The position numbers and the translations under genes were made by a program. Shown here one piece after another: positions 8,379 to 13,850 of a stretch of 13,850 nucleotides of DNA; position 1 is the stretch's first letter; every line of letters begins with the position of its first letter. The notes beneath the pieces are model-generated. The model saw only the letters and a program-made list of their open reading frames with translations, searched no databases and was not told the DNA's origin. This stretch comes from Bacteroidales bacterium (lineage in GTDB: Bacteria > Bacteroidota > Bacteroidia > Bacteroidales > Tenuifilaceae): contig DQHR01000115.1 of NCBI GenBank assembly GCA_003531155.1, positions 1 to 13,850 on the forward strand, read 5' to 3'.

Positions 8379-8401
8379 GGTGTCTCAAATCCTGAGACAC
8401 C
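8379..8401 (-). terminator. Terminator of kbl
   Basis: GGTGTCTCA (8379-8387) pairs perfectly with TGAGACACC (8393-8401) around a 5-nt loop. On the minus strand seven T follow. It lies about 24 bp after the kbl stop. Its stem resembles that of the M6 terminator at 4228-4254. Confidence 0.9.
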
Positions 8402-8424
8402 CTTTCAATTTTCTAAAGAGATTT

Positions 8425-9621
8425 TTAAATCGCTCCTAATTTCTTTCCAACCTTTGTAAACTTTTCAATTGCAAACTCAACCTGCTCCTTGGTATGGGCA
8501 GCACTGATTTGAACTCTAATTCTTGCTTTTCCTTTTGGAACAACAGGGAAATAAAAACCAATTACGTAAATACCTTCTTCAAGCAGAGCACTGGCAAACT
8601 CCTGTGATAATTTAGCATCGTTTGGTAGATGTCCGAATAAAACAGGAACTATTGAATGAACACCAGGAACAATGGAGAAACCAGCATCTGTCATTCCTTT
8701 CCTGAAGATTTGAGTATTCTCATATAATCTATCGCGAAGCTCAGTGGTTTCAGATAACATATTAAGCACCTCAAGTGTAGCACCAGCAATTGCGGGAGCA
8801 ACTGAGTTCGAGAAAAGGTAAGGGCGTGAACGCTGACGAAGCATATCAACAATTTCTGTACGACCCGAGATACAACCACCTGATGCTCCACCTAACGCCT
8901 TACCAAAAGTAGTAGATATGATGTCAACTCTTCCCATTGCATTACAATATTCAGAGGTACCGCGACCAGTTTTACCAATGAAACCAGTTGCATGCGAATC
9001 ATCAACCATTACCATCGCATCATACTTATCTGCAAGATCACAAACTTTATCTACCTGAGCAATGATACCATCCATTGAGAAAACGCCATCGGTTACAATC
9101 ATCTTGTAACGGCAATGGCTTGCCTCTTGAAGAATCTTTTCAAGATCAGCCATATCGTTGTTCTTATAACGGAAACGTTGAGCTTTGCAAAGTCTCACAC
9201 CATCAATGATTGATGCATGGTTAAGTTCGTCAGAAATAATTGCATCATTCTCACCAAGGATTGGTTCAAAAATTCCACCATTTGCATCAAATGCAGATGA
9301 GTAAAGAATTGTATCTTCTGTCCCAAGGAACTCGCTTAGTTTTTTTTCTAAATCTTTATGAATTTTTTGCGTTCCGCATATGAATCGAACTGAAGACATT
9401 CCAAAACCATACTCCTCCATTGCCTTATTTGCTGCAGCAATAACACGTGGATGAGATGAAAGACCAAGATAATTGTTGGCACAAAAATTCAACACATCTT
9501 TTCCATTGGCAACAATATCAACCCTTTGAGGAGTTGTGATAATTCTTTCAGTTTTATAAAGCCCATCGTTTTTAATGGTTTCAAGCTGTTGCTTTAAATC
9601 CTCTTTAATTTTGTTATACAT
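8425..9621 (-). CDS. kbl: Glycine C-acetyltransferase (2-amino-3-ketobutyrate CoA ligase)
   Basis: This 398-residue PLP enzyme of the alpha-oxoamine synthase family interconverts glycine plus acetyl-CoA with 2-amino-3-ketobutyrate plus CoA. In threonine breakdown it acts after threonine dehydrogenase, and it works in the cytoplasm. Visible features are FCANNYLGL near the N-terminus, SSAFDANGG, the DELNHASIIDGVRLCKAQR block with H136, VDDSHATGF (D207, H210), and the PLP lysine K241 in TFGKALGGASGG. RQRSRPYLFSNS and GFYFPVVPKGKARIR complete the family pattern. These blocks follow E. coli Kbl closely and differ from serine palmitoyltransferase and 8-amino-7-oxononanoate synthase, the main alternatives. 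No tdh lies beside it. It is a single-gene unit with its own promoter (9660-9667) and terminator. Confidence 0.95.
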   Translation of the reverse strand: MYNKIKEDLKQQLETIKNDGLYKTERIITTPQRVDIVANGKDVLNFCANNYLGLSSHPRVIAAANKAMEEYGFGMSSVRFICGTQKIHKDLEKKLSEFLGTEDTILYSSAFDANGGIFEPILGENDAIISDELNHASIIDGVRLCKAQRFRYKNNDMADLEKILQEASHCRYKMIVTDGVFSMDGIIAQVDKVCDLADKYDAMVMVDDSHATGFIGKTGRGTSEYCNAMGRVDIISTTFGKALGGASGGCISGRTEIVDMLRQRSRPYLFSNSVAPAIAGATLEVLNMLSETTELRDRLYENTQIFRKGMTDAGFSIVPGVHSIVPVLFGHLPNDAKLSQEFASALLEEGIYVIGFYFPVVPKGKARIRVQISAAHTKEQVEFAIEKFTKVGKKLGAI

Positions 9622-9659
9622 AATGAAATATGATTAAAATGTTTTTTTTAAGATTTTTT

Positions 9660-9667
9660 CAAAGGTA
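9660..9667 (-). promoter_or_regulatory. kbl -7 promoter element (TACCTTTG)
   Basis: On the minus strand TACCTTTG matches TAnnTTTG exactly and lies 38 bp upstream of the kbl ATG. A TTTG exists at 9682-9685, but the 14-bp gap is shorter than the usual 19-21, so the -33 element is uncertain. Confidence 0.55.
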
Positions 9668-9741
9668 TATTTTTTCCTCGTCAAAATTTTAATTTTTCAT
9701 TTTTACAGCGAAAATGAGAATACATAGGCATTCCGGATTAA

Positions 9742-9846
9742 AATTATCTGTTCGCATGGCAACTAACTAGGAATCAATAGAGAAAATCTATAAAATTAAC
9801 TTACGAAGGATGTTGTTTTTTTAGATTCAATTATTATATTCGCATG
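9742..9846. repeat. Imperfect direct repeat in the kbl / 245-residue-gene divergent region
   Basis: AATTAT-CTG-TTCGCATG (9742-9758) and AATTAT-TATA-TTCGCATG (9829-9846) share both flanking blocks exactly and differ in the 3-4 bases between them. The start-to-start distance is 87 bp. The second copy contains the predicted -7 element of the plus-strand gene. Function is unknown. Confidence 0.35.
9812..9842 (+). promoter_or_regulatory. Promoter of the 245-residue gene
   Basis: TTG at 9812-9814 and TATATTCG at 9835-9842 are separated by exactly 20 bp. The first is a partial -33 TTTG, and the second matches the -7 consensus TAnnTTTG at all but one base. Forty-two bases remain before the ATG at 9885. 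Confidence 0.5.
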
Positions 9847-9884
9847 TTATCAACAACTAATTAACAACCAAAAAAACCACCACT

Positions 9885-10622
9885 ATGCCTTATCGTCGAT
9901 TACCAAACACAGATGTTGCCCGAATTAAGGCGTTAAAAACCGCTTATAGTAAAGGCAAAGAGTTACCTCCATTTAAGCTCGCATTCTCTCAAAGTACTTT
10001 TGCCAAAATCGAACTATTCATTAACTCATTCGAGAAGGCCATGATTAACTACAAGGCAACTTATAACATGCAGATAGAAAAGAGTAAGGATTATAATGTG
10101 ATAATGAAGAAAGCAAAACTCTATTTATCACACTTTATTCAAGTGGTTAATATGGCAATTGCCAGAGGCGAACTACCCGATAAAACAAGGACAATTTATG
10201 GAATGGATATCGATGAGGGTAAAGTTCCTTCGTTAAACACGGAGAAAGACATGATTGAGTGGGGCAAAAAAATAATCGAAGGGGAAGCTAAACGAATTAT
10301 GAGCGGACAGCAACCCATTACAAATCCAACAATTGCTGTGGTAAAGGTTCGTTTCGAGAATTTTGTAGAATCTTATAATCATCAAAAGATTCTTCAACAA
10401 AACACTCAACGCATGCTCACTGAACTTGATGCATTAAGAAATAAAGCCGATGATATAATCCTAAATATTTGGAATGAAGTTGAAGCCACTTTTAAAGATC
10501 TTCCTGATGATCTTAAAAGAGAACGTTCATCTGAATATGGGCTTGTGTATGTATATCGTAAAAATGAACTTAAAGGTCTGCAGTTACTAAAGCGCAGCCT
10601 ATTTGAATATACCAATTCTTAG
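9885..10622 (+). CDS. Conserved all-helical protein of unknown function with internal duplication
   Basis: I recognise no enzyme or binding motif in this 245-residue protein; it looks like a Bacteroidota-restricted hypothetical. It starts MPYRRLPNTDVARIKALK and is cytoplasmic, lysine-rich and predicted almost entirely helical. The two halves look alike. Residues about 40-110 and about 150-232 each contain a long helix, a Lys/Ala helix (MKKAKLYLSHFIQVV and RNKADDIILNIWNEV), and then an LPD turn, basic residues and Tyr-Gly (ELPDKTRTIYG and DLPDDLKRERSSEYG). That suggests two copies of one helical-bundle unit. It has its own promoter and a 42-nt leader. Its 3' end overlaps the convergent CPBP gene by 24 bp, with no terminator hairpin between them. 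Confidence 0.85.
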   Translation: MPYRRLPNTDVARIKALKTAYSKGKELPPFKLAFSQSTFAKIELFINSFEKAMINYKATYNMQIEKSKDYNVIMKKAKLYLSHFIQVVNMAIARGELPDKTRTIYGMDIDEGKVPSLNTEKDMIEWGKKIIEGEAKRIMSGQQPITNPTIAVVKVRFENFVESYNHQKILQQNTQRMLTELDALRNKADDIILNIWNEVEATFKDLPDDLKRERSSEYGLVYVYRKNELKGLQLLKRSLFEYTNS

Positions 10623-11501
10623 CCCTTCGCTCTTTATTTTCAATAGAAGGATTATAACTAATATAACACTAATTAAACCCAGAGGCCACATAACCGATAG
10701 ACCTCCTACATTTTCTGTTTCGGCAGGAATATTTCCTTTATATATCAAAGCATAGCCAACGATTGCTATCGCATTATTGATAAAGTGAGCAATAATTGAC
10801 AGCCAAATTGATCCTGACCAAACGTATAGGTATCCAAGCATTACACCCAAAGCAAATCTTGGTAAAAATCCTTGGAATTGCATATGCATTGCGCTAAATA
10901 GTATAGCCGAAATTATTACACCCCAAAATATTTTGCCTGTTATATCAGTAAAAATTCTTTGAAATAAGCCTCTAAATATTAACTCCTCACCTATTGCAGG
11001 AAGAACTGCAATCATAAATATATTAAGCAATAAACCCCCAATGCTATCTACAGCCATAAATGCTTTTGTAAGCACTGCAGCCTTTTCCTCCATATCAATC
11101 ATCCATTGAGGCATTGGTACTAACTCGTTCAAAGAGGCTAAGAAATTAATGGCAGGAAAAGCAACAATTACAGTTAGAATTGATAGGGCAACAAGGTTAT
11201 TGTTAACTTTTTTTAATCCAAGATACTGAACCGGTTGAGCCGAAAAGAATTTAGCAAGAATAAATCCAGGAACAATAAACATTCCTATGCCTTGACAAAT
11301 TTGTAAAATTTTTAATGTGGCTAATGCCTCAGGAACAGATGGGTTTGGGCTTGAAATATAAGACAATGCGGCCGAACCATATAATGAAAATACGATAATA
11401 GAGCCTATAACCATAAAAAGTAGCATTCCTGCTAAACAAAAAAGCAATATAAGCGATATTTTGACAGTAGGTGATGCATCCCTAAAGTATGTTGAAATCA
11501 T
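10599..11501 (-). CDS. CPBP-family intramembrane metalloprotease
   Basis: This 300-residue integral membrane protein belongs to the CPBP (CAAX protease and bacteriocin-processing, PF02517) family. It has about eight membrane helices, for example near 14-40, 64-88, 102-122, 152-170, 190-206, 232-254 and 269-288. The three family motifs are present: GEELIFRG (E172, E173, R177), FSAMHMQFQGFLPRFALG (H206), and HFINNAIA (H239, N243). These residues form the glutamate-activated catalytic site within the membrane. Family members process prenylated proteins or peptides, or act in self-protection against bacteriocins; the substrate here is unknown, and no bacteriocin-like gene lies nearby. The gene diverges from dus with closely packed promoters and overlaps the 245-residue gene at its 3' end. 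Confidence 0.92.
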   Translation of the reverse strand: MISTYFRDASPTVKISLILLFCLAGMLLFMVIGSIIVFSLYGSAALSYISSPNPSVPEALATLKILQICQGIGMFIVPGFILAKFFSAQPVQYLGLKKVNNNLVALSILTVIVAFPAINFLASLNELVPMPQWMIDMEEKAAVLTKAFMAVDSIGGLLLNIFMIAVLPAIGEELIFRGLFQRIFTDITGKIFWGVIISAILFSAMHMQFQGFLPRFALGVMLGYLYVWSGSIWLSIIAHFINNAIAIVGYALIYKGNIPAETENVGGLSVMWPLGLISVILVIILLLKIKSEGLRIGIFK

Positions 11502-11530
11502 ATTTTATCAATTTTTGTTATTAAAAACAA

Positions 11531-11538
11531 CAAATATA
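11531..11538 (-). promoter_or_regulatory. -7 promoter element (TATATTTG) of the CPBP gene
   Basis: On the minus strand TATATTTG is an exact TAnnTTTG match, 29 bp upstream of the ATG. The predicted leader is about 22 nt. The -33 region would reach about 11558-11561 and so overlaps the promoter region of dus. Confidence 0.55.
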
Positions 11539-11571
11539 ATTGAAAGGAACGATTGGTATCAGAAGAGTGTA

Positions 11572-11579
11572 TATTTTTG
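11572..11579 (+). promoter_or_regulatory. -7 promoter element (TATTTTTG) of the dus gene
   Basis: TATTTTTG is an exact TAnnTTTG match. Transcription would begin near 11586, about 12 nt before the proposed TTG start at 11599. That excludes the upstream in-frame codons as translation starts. No clean TTTG lies at the -33 distance. Confidence 0.55.
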
Positions 11580-11598
11580 TAGGCCAAATTTTTTAAAA

Positions 11599-12618
11599 TT
11601 GAAAATAGGAGATGTTGATTTAGGCTATAGGCCAATACTTTTAGCACCCATGGAGGATGTAACAGATCCTTCGTTTAGGTTGTTGTGCAAACAATTCGGG
11701 GTAGATATGATGTATACAGAGTTTATCAACTCTGATGGGCTTATTCGTGACGCTCGCACCAGCGTTGCTAAACTTGGTATTTTCGATTACGAACGACCCA
11801 TTGGCATACAACTATATGGACATGAAATTGATAGTATGGTTGAAGCAACACGTGTTGCGACCAATGCTAAGCCAGATGTTATTGATATCAATTTTGGCTG
11901 TCCTGTTAAAAAGATTGCCAATCGTGGTGCAGGTTCGGGTATGATGCGCGATGTTCCAAAAATGGTAGAGATGACTCGCCAAATTGTGAATGCAACAAAC
12001 ATTCCTGTAACAGTAAAAACTAGATTGGGATGGGACGATGCAAGTAAAAACATTGTAGAAATAGCAGAAAAATTACAGGATGTTGGAATAAAGGCCCTTA
12101 CCATTCATGGCCGCACGCGAGCCCAACTATACAAAGGCGAAGCCGATTGGAAGTTAATTGGTGAGGTAAAGAATAATCCTCGGATGACCATTCCCATTAT
12201 TGGCAATGGTGATATCGATAGCCCTGAAAAAGCAAAACTTGCCTTTGATACTTTTGGTGTTGATGGAATTATGATTGGCCGAGCAACATACGGAAGACCC
12301 TGGATTTTTAAGGAGATAAAACACTATCTCAAAACAGAGGAAAAACTAAAACCTTTTACAATCCCCGAAAAGGTTGAACTAGCAAAATTTCATCTTCTAA
12401 AGTCTGTTGAACTAAAAGGAGGAAAAACTGGCATTTTCGAAATCCGCAGGCATCTTACCTCATATTTTAAAGGGCTTCCTCATTTTAAAGAGATGCGATT
12501 AAAACTTGTAACATCTATGAATCCAGAAGAGTTACTTGCATTGCTAGATCAAGTTGCTGAAATATATTCCGACTTTGTTCCTGATGAAAGCATCAATCCT
12601 TCGCCTTGGTCGTATTAA
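11599..12618 (+). CDS. dusB: tRNA-dihydrouridine synthase, DusB type
   Basis: This 339-residue FMN enzyme reduces uridine to dihydrouridine in tRNA D-loops using NADPH. Visible are the FMN-binding N-terminal strand LLAPMEDVTDPSFR, the catalytic cysteine C101 in DINFGCPVKK, K140 in VTVKTRLGW, H170 in TIHGRTRAQLYKG, and the phosphate-binding end of the barrel (IIGNGDI, DGIMIGRATYGRPWIF). A C-terminal helical tRNA-binding domain follows. The frame is open back to 11461, but that segment overlaps the CPBP gene, has no family resemblance, and lies upstream of the -7 element at 11572. I therefore start at TTG 11599, which gives MKIGDVDLG, the usual opening for this family. The TTG start is unusual but there is no ATG or GTG nearby. 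DusB rather than another Dus subtype is the likely assignment. Confidence 0.9.
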   Translation: MKIGDVDLGYRPILLAPMEDVTDPSFRLLCKQFGVDMMYTEFINSDGLIRDARTSVAKLGIFDYERPIGIQLYGHEIDSMVEATRVATNAKPDVIDINFGCPVKKIANRGAGSGMMRDVPKMVEMTRQIVNATNIPVTVKTRLGWDDASKNIVEIAEKLQDVGIKALTIHGRTRAQLYKGEADWKLIGEVKNNPRMTIPIIGNGDIDSPEKAKLAFDTFGVDGIMIGRATYGRPWIFKEIKHYLKTEEKLKPFTIPEKVELAKFHLLKSVELKGGKTGIFEIRRHLTSYFKGLPHFKEMRLKLVTSMNPEELLALLDQVAEIYSDFVPDESINPSPWSY

Positions 12619-12676
12619 ACCTTCTCAAATTAATCTTTAAAAACTAGCATTTCAAATCATTAACAGTCAAATAACA

Positions 12677-12714
12677 AAAAGAGAGCGCCTTAAAATACTT
12701 AGGCGCTCTCTTTT
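12677..12714. terminator. Bidirectional terminator between dus and flotillin genes
   Basis: GAGAGCGCCT (12681-12690) pairs with AGGCGCTCTC (12701-12710). The stem is extended by AAAA and TTTT, with a 10-nt loop. T-runs follow on both strands. It lies 60 bp after the dus stop and 15 bp from the flotillin gene stop. Confidence 0.92.
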
Positions 12715-12728
12715 ATTATTAATAAGAC

Positions 12729-13850
12729 CTAGACTTCAGGTTCGTCTTTAGCCTTTTTTTTATCTTTTGGTTTTACTTCATCTTTTATAATTTCAACATC
12801 AGAAATCATATCATCTTTCTTTTGAGTTCCTTTCAGATAGTCTGGTAATTCCATGCCTGCCATTTTAAATAGTTCTTCGAAAGGAGGAATTGAACCAAGC
12901 ATTCCAGAAAGGAAATTCGCAGTAGTAGGTGATTTACCGTCCTTGCCACTACCCATTGTATCCCAAACAGTAATTTTATCAATTTTAAGATTTTTAATGG
13001 CTTCAACCTGTGTTTTAACTAGTTCAGGGAGTTTATCAGCAATCATAAGCATAACTGCGCTATTCGCATTATTCCCAGCTGCATTAACAAGTTTTTCAAA
13101 ACCTTCTGCTTGCTTGCTAAGAATCTCATAAATACCTTTAGCTTCAGCTTGCATTTTCATGTATATTGCATCAGCATCTCCTTTTGCATGTCGACGTGTT
13201 TGCTCTGCTATAGCTTCTGCATCGATTTCAACTTTTTCTTTATCAATCTGAGCAGGTACAACAATGTTTGCTGTTTGAGTTGCCTTGTCTCTTTGAGCTC
13301 TTATTTCTTCTGCCTTTTTCTCAGCAGCGTACGCTTCTTCTAGAGCCTTAGCTTGGCTAACTTTTTCTGCTGCTACTGCCCTACGTTCTGCTTCTGCCTC
13401 TCTTTCACGACGAATTGCATCTGAATTAGCGATGGTAATTCTTGCTGTGTTCTCCCCTTCCACAGCGGATGCATCAGCAGCAGCAACTTGAACACGTTGG
13501 TCTTGCATTGCATTCGCTTCACCAATTGAGCCATCTCGATTTTTCTCTGCAACTGTTTTCTTTGCATCGTTTATCGCTTTTGCTGCTGCTTCTTTTCCAA
13601 GTGCCTCAATATAGCCCGATTCATCATTAATATCAGTAACGTTAACGTTGATCAGTTTTAAACCAATCTTTTTAAGTTCAGCCTCAACATTTGAAGAAAC
13701 TGCAGCAAGAAATTTATCCCTGTTGCTATTAATCTCTTCAATGTCCATTGTTGCAACAACAAGACGCAACTGACCAAAAATGATATCTTTTGCCAAATTG
13801 CTTATATCTGTTTGGGTTAGTCCAAGCAAACGTTCGGCAGCATTGGTCAT
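12729..13850 (-). CDS. Flotillin-family (SPFH) membrane scaffold protein, 5' partial
   Basis: The right window edge cuts this gene. The ATG at the edge is an internal methionine, because the visible part starts in mid SPFH domain (NAAERLLGLTQTDISNLAKD). Of the 373 visible residues, about 1-85 finish the SPFH/PHB domain (DIIFGQLRLVVATM, IEEINSNRDKF, GLKLINVNVTDI). Residues about 85-250 are the Ala/Glu-rich flotillin coiled coil with repeated Glu-Ala. Residues about 255-340 are the flotillin C-terminal region (KITVWDTMGSG, FEELFKMAGMELPDYL). A highly charged Lys/Asp/Glu tail ends the protein. Flotillins oligomerise at the cytoplasmic membrane and organise membrane microdomains. The missing N-terminus should carry a membrane anchor. 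Flotillin genes are often next to an NfeD-like gene, which could lie beyond the edge. Confidence 0.93.
   Translation of the reverse strand: MTNAAERLLGLTQTDISNLAKDIIFGQLRLVVATMDIEEINSNRDKFLAAVSSNVEAELKKIGLKLINVNVTDINDESGYIEALGKEAAAKAINDAKKTVAEKNRDGSIGEANAMQDQRVQVAAADASAVEGENTARITIANSDAIRREREAEAERRAVAAEKVSQAKALEEAYAAEKKAEEIRAQRDKATQTANIVVPAQIDKEKVEIDAEAIAEQTRRHAKGDADAIYMKMQAEAKGIYEILSKQAEGFEKLVNAAGNNANSAVMLMIADKLPELVKTQVEAIKNLKIDKITVWDTMGSGKDGKSPTTANFLSGMLGSIPPFEELFKMAGMELPDYLKGTQKKDDMISDVEIIKDEVKPKDKKKAKDEPEV

Larger units (their letters stand above)
7788..8424. other. 637-bp AT-rich intergenic region between M6 gene and kbl
   Basis: This is the only long gene-free stretch. It holds the upstream region of the protease gene, an imperfect 34-bp palindrome (7880-7913), a 14-bp near-repeat pair, and the kbl terminator at its far end (8379-8401). 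No TAnnTTTG element was found on the minus strand for the protease. An open frame on the plus strand at 8144-8347 (67 codons) has homopolymer-driven composition (Phe, Lys) and no recognisable motif, so I do not call it a gene. No tRNA or known riboswitch core is apparent. Confidence 0.6.

Noticed and set aside
8425..9621. Serine palmitoyltransferase, as expected for sphingolipid-making Bacteroidota
   Set aside because: The SSAFDANGG, NHASIIDGVRLCK and GASGG blocks match Kbl rather than serine palmitoyltransferase.
10599..11501. CPBP protein as part of a bacteriocin or immunity cluster
   Set aside because: No short leader-peptide gene, transporter or modification enzyme lies nearby; neighbours are housekeeping genes.
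11461..11598. N-terminal extension of Dus by 46 residues
   Set aside because: It overlaps the CPBP coding sequence, lies upstream of the predicted promoter, and does not resemble the Dus family, whose proteins begin near KIGDVDLG.

Overview
The window looks like a piece of core chromosome from a Bacteroidota bacterium, probably a Bacteroidales-type anaerobe or relative; the order is inference. Four things point there. The large secreted protease ends in a type IX secretion (Por/T9SS) sorting domain. Several genes are preceded by the Bacteroidota -7 promoter element TAnnTTTG and lack a Shine-Dalgarno sequence. The DNA is AT-rich. The cut sensor gene has a Cache-HAMP-GAF-PAS layout typical of this phylum. 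I see no phage, transposon, integron, tRNA, rRNA or CRISPR sequence.

There are ten protein genes, left to right. (1) The 3' part of a membrane sensor (+, cut by the left edge). (2) nfo, endonuclease IV (-). (3) A 116-residue unknown protein (+). (4) An exported thioredoxin-like protein (-). (5) A 1162-residue secreted M6 metalloprotease (-). (6) kbl, glycine C-acetyltransferase (-). (7) A 245-residue all-helical unknown protein with an apparent internal duplication (+). (8) A CPBP-family membrane protease (-). (9) A DusB-type tRNA-dihydrouridine synthase, probably starting at a TTG (+). (10) The 3' part of a flotillin/SPFH gene (-, cut by the right edge).

I see no operon. Nearly every gene looks like its own transcription unit. 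Convergent pairs share symmetric hairpins with A-tracts and T-tracts on both sides (2230-2258, 3574-3601, 12677-12714). The two same-strand neighbours on the minus strand end in their own terminators (4195-4254 and 8379-8401). Divergent pairs have recognisable -7 elements (3120/3196, 9660/9835, 11531/11572). One convergent pair, genes 7 and 8, has no terminator and overlaps by 24 bp at the 3' ends.

The genes do not form a pathway. They cover DNA repair, tRNA modification, threonine/glycine metabolism, membrane organisation, exported redox and protease functions, and signalling. I find no convincing new multi-gene system. The points most worth a second look are the duplicated helical protein, the sensor that stops after its PAS domain, a perfect 10-bp inverted repeat bracketing the nfo promoter, and the 637-bp gap with a 34-bp palindrome upstream of the protease.
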